NCBI GenBank assembly: GCA_964567125.1
Contig: CAZMLC010000036.1
Coordinates: forward strand, 1-26,603
Direction of reading: 5' to 3'
From: CAZMLC01 sp964567125
GTDB lineage: Bacteria; Verrucomicrobiota; Kiritimatiellia; RFP12; UBA1067
DNA length: 26,603 nucleotides
Numbering within the stretch: position 1 is the stretch's first letter; every line of letters begins with the position of its first letter. Both the position numbers and the translations under genes were made by a program. This document shows positions 19,050-26,603 of the stretch, piece by piece. The notes beneath the pieces are model-generated. The model made no database searches. It saw nothing but the letters and a program-made list of their open reading frames with translations, and was not told the origin of the DNA.

Positions 19050-20846
19050 ATGGAAAATACCACGACAGACAAAACGGTTGGTATTGTTCAACCGCAGCTC
19101 GTGACACTCACTCTCCCTGCGGGTGGATTTCAATTAGAAAAAGGCGGTTTTTTACCTGAGGTCCGCGTCGCCTACGAACGCTGCGGCTTTTGCACGGCGA
19201 CACAGGACAACGTCATTTTTGTCTGCCATGCTCTCACGGGTGATGCGCACGTTGCTGGACTTCGTCCGGGAGAGACAGAGCCCAGCGGCTGGTGGGAAGG
19301 TCTGATTGGACCAGGCAAGGCCATCAACACGGATCACTATCACGTGATCTGCGCCAACATCCTCGGCGGATGTAAAGGCACAACAGGTCCATCATCGATC
19401 AATCCCCTGACGGGCAAGCCCTATGGGTCCTCGTTTCCCAAAATCACGGTGCGCGACATCATCGAAGTGCACCGTCTGCTCCTCAAGCAATTGGGCATTC
19501 AGCGCCTTTATGCTGTGATCGGCGGAAGCTTCGGCGGCATGCAGATCATTGAATGGGTAGCCCGCTATTCCGCAGAGGTGGACCGCGCCATCATTGTCGC
19601 TTCCGCAGCCAATCTCAATTCGCAAGCGCTCGCCTTCGATATCGTCGGACGGCATGCGATCATCGCTGATCCGAACTGGAACAACGGCGACTACTACGAT
19701 CAGGAAGAGCAGCCGCACAGCGGGTTGTCCAGCGCACGCAAGCTTGCGCACATCACCTATCTCTCGCAGGATTTGATGGATGAAAAATTCGGCCGCGAAA
19801 AACGGCGCGAATGGCTCGCCGCGGACAAAGAATTCAAAAACAAGATCGATCGCAATTTCGGCACGTATTTTCAAGTCGAGAGCTACCTCCAGTATCAGGG
19901 CGAGAAATTCATCCAGCGTTTCGATGCCAACTCCTATCTGCACATCACGTTGGCCATGGATGAATACGATGCCGTGGAACGTTACGGTTCGCTAGACAAG
20001 GCCTTCGAAAAGGTCCAGTCGCAAGTGCTGATCGTCGCGATGAGCGGCGACTGGCTCTTTATGCCCGAACAGTCCGAGGTGATGGTTTCGGCCCTCGTGC
20101 GGCAGCAGAAACGCGTTTCCTATTGCCTGCTGAAAACCGAAGCGGGGCACGACGCTTTTCTGACCCATATCTGCGATCTGTCGCGCATTGTGAACGCCTT
20201 TGTTGAACCCGCGACGGAAATGACATACCGTCCGGTTGACCGCGACGTGCGCACGCAGGCCTATCAGCGTCTGGTCGATCTTATTCCCAATCATGCGCGC
20301 GTGCTCGATCTCGGCTGCGGCGACGGGCTTCTGTTGGACATTCTCCGCCAACAGAAACAGGTGTCGGGCAACGGCATTGAAATCGATGTCGAAAAGGTGA
20401 TTACCGCCATTACGTCCGGCGCTGATATCCTGCTGGAGGATATCGACGAAGGCCTAGGCATGATCCCCGACAAGAGCTACGACATGGTCATCCTCAGCGA
20501 AACGCTGCAAACCATCAAGAAGCCGCGCGAAATCCTGCGCCAGATCCTGCGCGTAGCCAATGAGGCGGTCATCTCATTCCCGAATTTCGCCAGTCTCCAT
20601 GTACGCACACAACTGTTGTTCAGCGGACGGATGCCCAAAGGCAACGCCATTCCGTACGAATGGTACGATACGCCGAATATCCATCTCTTTACGCTGAAGG
20701 ATTTCCTCACACTCTGCGAAGAGGAGAATTTCGTTGTCGCCAATTTAGTCTGTACGGCGTACCACCCCCTGGATCGACTCCTGCTGATGTTGGGTGTGAA
20801 GAACAGCGGGGCTGAAAACGTCACAGCACGCATTACGCGGAGGTAA
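19050..20846 (+). CDS. metXW: Fused homoserine O-acyltransferase (MetX) and MetW
   Basis: 598 residues. MetX transfers an acyl group from acyl-CoA to homoserine, the first step to methionine. Residues about 15-388 are an alpha/beta-hydrolase fold acyltransferase with nucleophile Ser160 (GGSFGGMQ), Asp334 (GDWLFMPEQ) and His367 (EAGHDAFL); NILGGCKGTTGPSS is family-typical. Residues about 402-598 are MetW, a methyltransferase-fold protein: VLDLGCGDG (418-426), DMVILSETLQTI, ISFPNFASLHVRTQLLFSGRMP and YEWYDTPNIHLFTLKDF. In many bacteria metX and metW are adjacent genes; here the reading frame is continuous with a short linker. Whether the donor is acetyl- or succinyl-CoA cannot be read with confidence. 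It is followed four bases later by cysE, whose ribosome site lies in its last codons. Confidence 0.93.
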   Translation: MENTTTDKTVGIVQPQLVTLTLPAGGFQLEKGGFLPEVRVAYERCGFCTATQDNVIFVCHALTGDAHVAGLRPGETEPSGWWEGLIGPGKAINTDHYHVICANILGGCKGTTGPSSINPLTGKPYGSSFPKITVRDIIEVHRLLLKQLGIQRLYAVIGGSFGGMQIIEWVARYSAEVDRAIIVASAANLNSQALAFDIVGRHAIIADPNWNNGDYYDQEEQPHSGLSSARKLAHITYLSQDLMDEKFGREKRREWLAADKEFKNKIDRNFGTYFQVESYLQYQGEKFIQRFDANSYLHITLAMDEYDAVERYGSLDKAFEKVQSQVLIVAMSGDWLFMPEQSEVMVSALVRQQKRVSYCLLKTEAGHDAFLTHICDLSRIVNAFVEPATEMTYRPVDRDVRTQAYQRLVDLIPNHARVLDLGCGDGLLLDILRQQKQVSGNGIEIDVEKVITAITSGADILLEDIDEGLGMIPDKSYDMVILSETLQTIKKPREILRQILRVANEAVISFPNFASLHVRTQLLFSGRMPKGNAIPYEWYDTPNIHLFTLKDFLTLCEEENFVVANLVCTAYHPLDRLLLMLGVKNSGAENVTARITRR

Positions 20847-20850
20847 CACG

Positions 20851-21795
20851 ATGCAAGAATGGTTAAGCAGCAATATCGATACGTTGACCGAAGCGCTTTC
20901 GCCATGCCACAACTGCCCGATTGCAAACACGGAGCGTGATATCAACCTGCCCGGCACAGGGGCTATTATCGCTGTGCTCGAAAAACTGCTGGGGGTGCTC
21001 TATCCAGGCTGTCATGGGCAAGCACCCATTGCGCATGAAAGCTGCAAACATCAGCTGCGCGACACGTTGAACCAGATCGGCACGGACCTTTATGATCAGT
21101 GCCATCGTTCGTTCAAGTATGCCTGCGAACGGGTCAAGTGCATCTCCTGCGACGACTGTGCCGCGCACGCCCATCGCGCGGTGGAGCAGCTGCTCAGCGG
21201 GCTGCCCGCGATTCGCGACACGCTGCAAGAGGATATCCAGGCCGCCTATGAAGGCGATCCCGCGGCGAAGACGACCATGGAGATCGTGATGAGCTATCCG
21301 GGCATCTACGCGGTCACCGTGCACCGGATTGCGCATGTCCTGTATCGGGCAGGTGTCCCGCTGATTCCACGCGTGATGAGCGAGCATGCCCACTCCAAGA
21401 CCGGCATCGACATCCATCCCGGCGCAACGATCGGTCCTGGCTTCTTTATTGATCATGGAACCGGCGTCGTGATCGGTGAAACGTGCGTCATTGGCCGGCG
21501 CGTCAAGCTCTACCAAGGCGTCACGCTCGGCGCGCTCAGTTTCGCGAAAGATGCCTCCACCGGCATTCTTATCAAAGGCACCAAGCGTCACCCCAACGTC
21601 GAAGACGGCGTCATCATCTATGCTGGCGCAACGATTCTCGGCGGCGACACCGTGATTGGCTGCAACTCGGTGATCGGCGGAAATGTCTGGCTTCCCCATT
21701 CGGTGCCGCCGAATTCGCGGGTTTACAACCAAAGCCCAAGCCCGATCATTCACACATCCAGTTCAGAAAAAACAAAACCAGATTCAAAGCAATAA
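20851..21795 (+). CDS. cysE: Serine O-acetyltransferase with a cysteine-rich N-terminus
   Basis: 314 residues. It forms O-acetylserine from serine and acetyl-CoA for cysteine synthesis. The C-terminal half is a left-handed beta-helix with the catalytic pair Asp187 (GIDIHPGA) and His202 (IDHGTGVVIGET), and the later block KGTKRHPNVEDGVIIYAGATILGG. Instead of the usual short C-terminus with AGVPARIV it has PPNSRVYNQSPSP and a polar tail. The N-terminal helical part (1-125) carries nine cysteines, including CHNC (19-22) and a cluster at 92, 97, 100 and 103, which looks like a metal or Fe-S site. GGAGG lies seven bases before the ATG, inside metXW. Cysteine feedback cannot be judged from the sequence. 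Confidence 0.9.
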   Translation: MQEWLSSNIDTLTEALSPCHNCPIANTERDINLPGTGAIIAVLEKLLGVLYPGCHGQAPIAHESCKHQLRDTLNQIGTDLYDQCHRSFKYACERVKCISCDDCAAHAHRAVEQLLSGLPAIRDTLQEDIQAAYEGDPAAKTTMEIVMSYPGIYAVTVHRIAHVLYRAGVPLIPRVMSEHAHSKTGIDIHPGATIGPGFFIDHGTGVVIGETCVIGRRVKLYQGVTLGALSFAKDASTGILIKGTKRHPNVEDGVIIYAGATILGGDTVIGCNSVIGGNVWLPHSVPPNSRVYNQSPSPIIHTSSSEKTKPDSKQ

Positions 21796-21809
21796 ACAAA
21801 GGGGTTCCC

Positions 21810-22376
21810 ATGATAGGCGTTGAAAACAAGGTCGGCGATCGCGTCAAAACCTACCGCGAGCGGTTGAATTTAACAGTTGAAGCATTGGCAGCTGAATCCG
21901 GAGTCAGCAAAGAAGTAATCGCCGCCATCGAATCGGGACAGGCTTATCCCGCCATCGGGCTCCTCGTACGCCTCTCACGGGCGCTCGGACAGCGCCTCGG
22001 CACCTTCATGGATGACCAGCACGTCCAAGACCCTGTCATTGTCCGCACCGCTGATCGCGTCTGCGAAGGCACCTGTCACAAAGCGGAAAGCACCACGCCC
22101 GGCCTGCGTTATGCGCCCCTTGGCCGCGGCAAACCTGACCGTCACATGGAGCCGTTTTTCATCGACGTGGAAGCCGGTGCCGCAGCGCCCCTCTCCTCGC
22201 ACGAGGGCGAAGAGTTCCTCTACGTCCTGAACGGCGAAGCCCTGCTCGTCTATGGCAACGAGGAAACCCTCCTCAAGGCCGGCGACTCGGTCTATTACAA
22301 CTCGCTGGTTCCCCATGCAGTGCGCTCAGCGGGTGACGCAGCTACGCTGGTTGCCACGGTCTTCATGCCCATGTAA
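21810..22376 (+). CDS. HTH (XRE-family) regulator with a C-terminal cupin domain
   Basis: 188 residues from the ATG at 21810, with AAAGGGG five bases upstream. The N-terminal helix-turn-helix (about 8-65: RVKTYRERLNLTVEALAAES, then GVSKEVIAAIESGQAYPAI) is of the XRE/Cro type. The C-terminal cupin (about 112-188) shows SHEGEEFLYVLNGEA (His131, Glu135) and GDSVYYNSLVPHAV (His169), so it may bind a metal and a small ligand. A CEGTC motif (85-89) sits in the linker. Proteins of this build are DNA-binding regulators that often lie beside an acyl-CoA ligase, as here (28 bases to the next gene). Its target is probably its own operon; the ligand is unknown. Confidence 0.87.
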   Translation: MIGVENKVGDRVKTYRERLNLTVEALAAESGVSKEVIAAIESGQAYPAIGLLVRLSRALGQRLGTFMDDQHVQDPVIVRTADRVCEGTCHKAESTTPGLRYAPLGRGKPDRHMEPFFIDVEAGAAAPLSSHEGEEFLYVLNGEALLVYGNEETLLKAGDSVYYNSLVPHAVRSAGDAATLVATVFMPM

Positions 22377-22404
22377 AGGCCCTGTGCCGCGAAAGGAAGG
22401 ACCT

Positions 22405-24138
22405 ATGGAATTTAAATTGACCGATCCGTACAATACCGCGCCGTGTAAACCGCCTTTCACGCAAGCTGTCTCGCGCAGCCTGCCGTGGCATAACCTGCCT
22501 GTGACGCGCGACTACACGCTGGGACAGCTTTTAGATCAAACCATTGCCCGCTGCGGTGTGAACGATGCACTCGTCTACGCCGATCGCGATTTCCGCCTCA
22601 CCTGGTATCAGTTCGGCGAACTCGTGGATGACCTGGCCTGCGGACTGATGTCCATGGGCGTCAAAAAAGGCGAGAAAGTCGCGCTGTGGGCCACGAACGT
22701 CCCCCTCTGGATTCCGCTGATGTTCGCCACGGCTAAAATCGGCGCAATCCTGCTCCCCATCAACACGAATTACAAGATCGCGGAAATCGAATTCGCGCTC
22801 AAGCAATCCGACACGGAGAACCTGGTCCTGATCAACGGGTTCCGCGATACGGATTATGTGCAGATCATCTACGAGTTGATCCCCGAGCTGCGCGAACAAC
22901 CGCGCGGACGCCTCTGCTCCGAAAGATTTCCATTGCTGAAGCGCGTCATTTTTCTCGGACCTGAAAAGCATCGCGGTATGTACTCCATCAACGAAGTCAT
23001 GTCGCTGGCCCCGCAGACGCCGCGTGAAGACTATCTGGCGCGTCAGAGCGAACTGACCTGCCACGATGTCGTCAACATGCAGTACACGTCAGGCACAACA
23101 GGATTCCCCAAGGGCGTGCAGCTGACCCATTCCAACATCGCGAACGATGGTTTCTGGATCGGAGCCTGTCAGAACCTCTCCGCGCGCGACCGCGTCTGCA
23201 TCCCGGTTCCGCTTTTCCACTGCTTCGGCTGCGTGCTCGGTGTCATGTCGTGCATCAACCATGGCGCAACCATGGTCATGACGGAAAAGTACGACCCCGT
23301 GATCGTCATGATGTCGATTGAAAAAGAACAGTGCACCGCCACCTACGGCGTGCCGACGATGTACATCGCGATGATGGATCACCCGCTCTTCCCCAAGTTC
23401 AACTTCTCCTCGCTGCGGACCGGTATCATGTCGGGCTCGACCTGTCCCGAAAAGCGCATGCAGCAATGCGTAAACGAGATGTACATGAAGGAAGTGACCA
23501 TCCCGTACGGACTCACCGAATCTGGTCCGGTGATGACCATGACGCGTTACTTCGAGACCAGTCTGCAGCGCAAGTGTTCTTCGATCGGCCAGGCGCTGCC
23601 CGGCATTGAAGTCGCCATCATCAATCCTGATTCGGGCGAAATCTGCGCCATCGACGAACCGGGCGAAATCTGCTGCCGCGGCTACAACTGCATGAAGGGC
23701 TACTACAAGATGCCCGAGCAGACCGCAGCCTGCATCGACAAGAATGGTTGGCTCCACTCAGGCGATATCGGACGTATGGACAAGGACGGATATTACTACA
23801 TCACCGGACGGCTCAAAGATCTGATTATCCGCGGCGGCGAAAATATTTCGCCCAAGGAGGTCGAAGATTTCATCGGCCACATGCCCGGCATCAAGGATGT
23901 GCAGATCGTCGGCGTTCCCAGCAAGAAGTATGGCGAACAACCCGGCGCCTTCATCATCCGTTCCGACGGCGCGGACATCACCGAAGCCGACGTCGAAGAT
24001 TTCTGCCGCAACAAGATCTCCTGGTTTAAGATCCCGAAGTATATCACCTTCGTGGATGCATACCCCATGACCGCGAGCGGGAAAATCCAGAAGTACAAGC
24101 TGCGCGAAGAGGCGACAAAGCTGTGGCCCAATGCATAG
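22405..24138 (+). CDS. AMP-forming acyl-CoA ligase (ANL superfamily)
   Basis: 577 residues from the ATG at 22405, with AAGGA and GGAAGG just upstream; the longer frame from 22252 runs into the cupin gene. The enzyme activates a carboxylate with ATP and joins it to CoA. Motifs seen: P-loop YTSGTTGFPKG (227-237), YGLTESGP (368-375), GWLHSGDIG (448-456), hinge GRLKDLIIRGGENI (468-481) and catalytic Lys560 in ASGKIQK. The pattern is closest to medium/long-chain fatty acyl-CoA synthetases (FadD-like); the substrate is not determined. The many cysteines (residues 422-429 hold three) are unusual. It is the last gene of the secG-metXW-cysE-cupin run and is closed by a strong terminator. Confidence 0.88.
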   Translation: MEFKLTDPYNTAPCKPPFTQAVSRSLPWHNLPVTRDYTLGQLLDQTIARCGVNDALVYADRDFRLTWYQFGELVDDLACGLMSMGVKKGEKVALWATNVPLWIPLMFATAKIGAILLPINTNYKIAEIEFALKQSDTENLVLINGFRDTDYVQIIYELIPELREQPRGRLCSERFPLLKRVIFLGPEKHRGMYSINEVMSLAPQTPREDYLARQSELTCHDVVNMQYTSGTTGFPKGVQLTHSNIANDGFWIGACQNLSARDRVCIPVPLFHCFGCVLGVMSCINHGATMVMTEKYDPVIVMMSIEKEQCTATYGVPTMYIAMMDHPLFPKFNFSSLRTGIMSGSTCPEKRMQQCVNEMYMKEVTIPYGLTESGPVMTMTRYFETSLQRKCSSIGQALPGIEVAIINPDSGEICAIDEPGEICCRGYNCMKGYYKMPEQTAACIDKNGWLHSGDIGRMDKDGYYYITGRLKDLIIRGGENISPKEVEDFIGHMPGIKDVQIVGVPSKKYGEQPGAFIIRSDGADITEADVEDFCRNKISWFKIPKYITFVDAYPMTASGKIQKYKLREEATKLWPNA

Positions 24139-24141
24139 CAG

Positions 24142-24179
24142 AAAAAAGCGGCAACGTTGAACACGTTGCCGCTTTTTTT
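24142..24179. terminator. Bidirectional Rho-independent terminator
   Basis: A six-A run plus GCGGCAACG (24142-24156) pairs with CGTTGCCGC plus Ts (24164-24178), a 15-bp stem with a 7-base loop. The T-run on the plus strand and the A-run that gives Ts on the minus strand serve both the ligase gene and the convergent fabH. Confidence 0.9.
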
Positions 24180-24199
24180 GTCCATTGCCCCAGCGACGT

Positions 24200-25177
24200 T
24201 TATTTCCAGCGGATCGCCATGGCACCCCAGGTCAGGCCAGCGCCAAAAGCGTCCAGAATGAAAAGATCACCCGATTGCAGGCGGCCCTGCTCAACGGCCT
24301 CGCACAATGCGATAGGAATCGAAGCCGACGATGTATTGCCGTATTTCTCAATGTTGATGAAGACCTTTTCGGCGGGTACACCCAAACGCGAAGCAATCGC
24401 ATCAATAATGCGCGTATTGGCTTGGTGCGGAATGAAAAGCGCGATATCGTCCACCGTGGCATTGATTTTATTCAAGACCGCCGCCGCGCAGTTCTCCATG
24501 TTGCGTACCGCATGCTTGAAAACCTCATTGCCCTGCATCTTGACAAAACGTCCCGCGTATTCAGGATAAGGACGGCAGCCGCTGTTGGGCAGCTTCAGCA
24601 GATCCGCAAACGTACCATCACCGCCCAGCTCGACCGCCTGGACGCCGACCGCCGGATTGTCCCCTGCGCTGTATACCGCGGCGCCAGCACCGTCGCCGAA
24701 GAGAATGCAGGTGTCGCGATCCGTCCAGTCGACCGTCGAACTCAGCACCTCGCTCGAAACAACCAGCACGTGCTTCGCCATACCCGAGCGGATCAAGCTC
24801 CAGGCCACGCCGGAAGCATAGATAAAACCCGTGCACGCCGCGGAAACGTCAAGAACCCCCGCTTTTGTCGCGCCGAGCGCCGCCTGAATCAGGCAGGCCA
24901 CGGACGGATACACGGTGTCCGGCGTTACCGTTGACACGATAATAAAATCAAGCTGGTCAGCATTAAGGCCCGCCATAGTTAACGCGTCTTTGGCTGCGCG
25001 CGTGCCGAGATGAGAGCACCATTCGCCCTCGGCAACAATGCGACGCTCTTTAATGCCAACGCGTTTGGAAATCCATTCGTCACTCGTCTCGACCATCTTC
25101 TCTAAATCGGCATTGGTCAGGCGGCGTTCGGGAACCGCCTTGCCAACACCGCTAATAAAAGCCGTGAAATTCTGCAT
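24200..25177 (-). CDS. fabH: Beta-ketoacyl-ACP synthase III (FabH)
   Basis: 325 residues from Met at 25177 (MQNFTAFISGVGKAVP), the normal family start; the longer frame to 25243 adds a non-conserved leader running through the promoter. GAGGG is about ten bases upstream. FabH condenses acetyl-CoA with malonyl-ACP to start fatty acid synthesis. The catalytic triad is complete: Cys115 (AACTGF), His251 (PHQAN) and Asn281 (GNTSSAS). TSDEWISKRVGIKERR and GDGAGAAV are also typical. No plsX, fabD or acpP is adjacent; it is a single gene convergent with the acyl-CoA ligase and divergent from the pseudopilin. Confidence 0.95.
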   Translation of the reverse strand: MQNFTAFISGVGKAVPERRLTNADLEKMVETSDEWISKRVGIKERRIVAEGEWCSHLGTRAAKDALTMAGLNADQLDFIIVSTVTPDTVYPSVACLIQAALGATKAGVLDVSAACTGFIYASGVAWSLIRSGMAKHVLVVSSEVLSSTVDWTDRDTCILFGDGAGAAVYSAGDNPAVGVQAVELGGDGTFADLLKLPNSGCRPYPEYAGRFVKMQGNEVFKHAVRNMENCAAAVLNKINATVDDIALFIPHQANTRIIDAIASRLGVPAEKVFINIEKYGNTSSASIPIALCEAVEQGRLQSGDLFILDAFGAGLTWGAMAIRWK

Positions 25178-25213
25178 GGTAAAACAACCCTCTACATTGG
25201 TTAACAGGGCTTC

Positions 25214-25243
25214 AGTATATACTATCTTTAAGGTTTTAAGCAA
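25214..25243 (-). promoter_or_regulatory. Promoter candidate for fabH
   Basis: On the minus strand TTGCTT (25243-25238) and TATACT (25219-25214) are 18 bases apart, about 37 bases before the ATG. Confidence 0.5.
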
Positions 25244-25292
25244 CTTGAGTTTTGCGGCTCCAGTAATTTACAAAATTCACGTGAGCCGCGAC

Positions 25293-25321
25293 TTGACTCT
25301 CTTTTAGCGAGGTGTTAAAGT
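25293..25321 (+). promoter_or_regulatory. Promoter candidate for the pseudopilin gene
   Basis: TTGACT (25293-25298) and TAAAGT (25316-25321) have a 17-base spacer. The leader is about 40 bases and is AT-rich. Confidence 0.5.
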
Positions 25322-25366
25322 AACACTATATTAATCAAAACTTCGTGATGAAGGTTAGGAGCTTGT

Positions 25367-26122
25367 ATGACAAAGACGAATCAAGGTTTTACGTTGGTTG
25401 AGTTGTTGGTGGTTATCGGTATTTTGGGTATTCTTTCCGCAGCCCTCTTCCCTGCGATTTCCGGCGCGATGATGAAGGCGAACATGACTTCAGTGGGTGC
25501 CCGCGGCAAGGACATCTACGTTGCGATTACCGGTGCAAACACCGAACGCGAGCCGCTTGGCCTTGGCAACGTCTGGCCCAAGACCGTCCAGGAAGCAGGT
25601 GCTGACACCAGCTCTTCGGATATCGGCAACAAGACCTTCACATCGAGCACCGATTTCTTCTATGACCTGTACGACGGTGAAAACGTTGGTACGGATCAGC
25701 ACAGCCCCTATGTTTCCGGTTTTGATTATTCCAAGCTGGCCGGTGGCGGCGTTCCTGCCAAGTCCGGTAGCGGCAAGCTCACCGCGGCTAACAACATGTG
25801 GGTGATTGCCGGCAATGTCCGCGACGAGATGGAAGACATCATTCCGATTCTCGTAACCCGCAATGTCGACTGCACCACGCTGCGCAAGGATCTGACCTCA
25901 GTCGATGACTCCAAGCTCCAGTGGTCATCCACCTATAAGGCTCCCTTCTCGAACAAGGGATTCGTCATGGTCCGCAAGGGTGGCGGTCTCTTCAACGGAA
26001 CGGCGAAGTATGCCACCATTCGCGTGGTCTACCAGAACCAGTCCTTTAAGACCACGATCTCGGGCAGCAGCCAGGCGCCATTGACCTACTTGGGCCCAGA
26101 CTCCCAGCAGTCCCCGCAGTAA
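25367..26122 (+). CDS. Type II secretion/type IV pilus-like pseudopilin
   Basis: 251 residues; GGAG five bases before the ATG. The N-terminus is a type III signal: NQGFTLVELLVVIGILGIL, with prepilin-peptidase cleavage expected between Gly7 and Phe8, Glu at mature position 5 (Glu12), and one hydrophobic helix (about 8-30). The globular part has KDIYVAITGANTEREPLGL and FFYDLYDGENV; it is not a known pilin class that I recognise, and only two cysteines at most are present. Such proteins are processed and assembled at the inner membrane by T2SS or T4P machinery; no other gsp/pil gene is nearby. It has its own promoter and terminator, so it is monocistronic. GspG/H-like major or minor status is undecided. 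Confidence 0.82.
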   Translation: MTKTNQGFTLVELLVVIGILGILSAALFPAISGAMMKANMTSVGARGKDIYVAITGANTEREPLGLGNVWPKTVQEAGADTSSSDIGNKTFTSSTDFFYDLYDGENVGTDQHSPYVSGFDYSKLAGGGVPAKSGSGKLTAANNMWVIAGNVRDEMEDIIPILVTRNVDCTTLRKDLTSVDDSKLQWSSTYKAPFSNKGFVMVRKGGGLFNGTAKYATIRVVYQNQSFKTTISGSSQAPLTYLGPDSQQSPQ

Positions 26123-26146
26123 GGTTTAACCAGCGTTTAGAACCAC

Positions 26147-26178
26147 AAAAAGGAGCGGGATTTTCCGCTCCTTTTTTT
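26147..26178. terminator. Rho-independent terminator after the pseudopilin
   Basis: AAAAAGGAGCGG (26147-26158) pairs with CCGCTCCTTTTT (26165-26176), with a 6-base loop and a T-run to 26178. It lies 25 bases past the stop. Confidence 0.9.
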
Positions 26179-26193
26179 ATCCCTAAATTGCGT

Positions 26194-26603
26194 ATGACGA
26201 TTCGCGTCGCTACAGAATTCGCAGCTGACCGCCTCTTTGACTATACCGTCCCGGAAGCGCTTCAAGCACGCATCCGCATCGGACAGCGCGTGCGCATTCC
26301 CTTTGGCACACGCACGGTCGTCGGCTACGTTATTGAAATCCTTTCCGCCAAGGAGCACGGAGCGGCCTCTCCGCATCCCCCTGTCCGGCGGACCGGATCC
26401 GAAACGCTTTTCGAGCTTCCGGATGAGCCGCCGCGCACGCGCCTCAAATCGGTCCTCGACATTGAATCGGAGGCCGTCCTGCTCGCGCCGACGCTGATCG
26501 ACATCGCCCGCTGGATGGCGGATTATTACTGCGCCCCCTTTGAAGTCACGCTGCGCTGCACGATGCCAGCCTCAATCCGCAACCTTGCGATCTCAACCAA
26601 GGA
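26194..26603 (+). CDS. priA: Primosomal protein N' (replication restart helicase PriA), 5' part
   Basis: 136 residues visible from the ATG at 26194, running off the window. PriA recognises stalled forks and reloads the replisome. The visible part is the N-terminal 3'-DNA-end-binding domain: VATEFAADRLFDYTVPEAL, then RIGQRVRIPFGTRTVVGYVIEI (about 29-50), and later WMADYYCAPFEVTLRCTMPASIR, which corresponds to the conserved region leading into the winged-helix domain. A stretch at about 53-75 is a variable loop (HGAASPHPPVRRTGS). No clear ribosome site precedes the ATG. The helicase motifs and zinc ligands are outside the window. Confidence 0.88.
   Translation, partial: MTIRVATEFAADRLFDYTVPEALQARIRIGQRVRIPFGTRTVVGYVIEILSAKEHGAASPHPPVRRTGSETLFELPDEPPRTRLKSVLDIESEAVLLAPTLIDIARWMADYYCAPFEVTLRCTMPASIRNLAISTK

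Noticed and set aside
20863..21753. 296-codon frame antisense to cysE
   Set aside because: It mirrors the serine acetyltransferase frame and has no independent start signal or motif.
21483..21809. N-terminal extension of the HTH-cupin protein
   Set aside because: The extension overlaps cysE out of frame and is Arg-rich shadow sequence; the ATG at 21810 has a strong ribosome site.
22252..22404. N-terminal extension of the acyl-CoA ligase
   Set aside because: It overlaps the cupin gene; the ATG at 22405 has AAGGA upstream and fits the family.

Overview
The window looks like a piece of a draft or metagenome-assembled genome from the PVC superphylum, most likely Kiritimatiellota. This is an inference from gene content; no marker search was possible. 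Supporting signs are secreted SGNH and alpha/beta esterases, a GH5 enzyme, a large secreted protein with autotransporter-associated beta-strand repeats, a stand-alone type II/IV pseudopilin, ClpC, a fused MetX-MetW and a zinc-ribbon/PTS-EIIA fusion. Two runs of exactly 100 N (2426-2525 and 10806-10905) are scaffold gaps. The first is flanked by an exact 55-bp duplication, so it is probably an unmerged contig overlap and not missing sequence.

Layout. 1-2654 (minus): a multi-PAS/GAF sensor, cut by the window edge, by the false gap and by a 1-nt frameshift. 2988-6361 (minus): two exported esterase-type proteins, a tandem SGNH protein and an alpha/beta-hydrolase. 6428-9178 (minus): the conserved rpmH-rnpA-yidD-yidC unit, with a good promoter upstream and a terminator after yidC. 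9189-10412 (minus): a secreted GH5 glycosidase. 10593-10682 (plus): tRNA-Leu(UAA), followed by a terminator. 10906-12564 (plus): a 5'-truncated surface protein. 12645-14015 (minus): a UxaE-type tagaturonate epimerase. 14132-17493 (plus): clpC then pflA. 17521-18354 (minus): the zinc-ribbon/EIIA fusion. 18672-24138 (plus): a tightly packed run of secG, metX-metW, serine acetyltransferase, HTH-cupin regulator and acyl-CoA ligase, closed by a strong two-way terminator. 25177-24200 (minus): fabH. 25367-26122 (plus): a pseudopilin with its own promoter and terminator. 26194 to the edge (plus): the start of priA.

How the parts fit. The esterases, GH5 and UxaE suggest an anaerobic degrader of acetylated or esterified plant or algal polysaccharide that also uses uronic acids. 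The metXW-cysE pair supplies activated homoserine and serine for methionine and cysteine synthesis. Its serine acetyltransferase has a cysteine-rich N-terminus. The HTH-cupin and acyl-CoA ligase that follow probably form a regulator-enzyme pair. The least conventional items are the zinc-ribbon/EIIA fusion, the Cys-rich serine acetyltransferase inside the secG-metXW-cysE-cupin-ligase run, and the SGNH protein whose first domain has Asn where the catalytic His is expected. I saw no CRISPR array, transposase, integrase or prophage gene.
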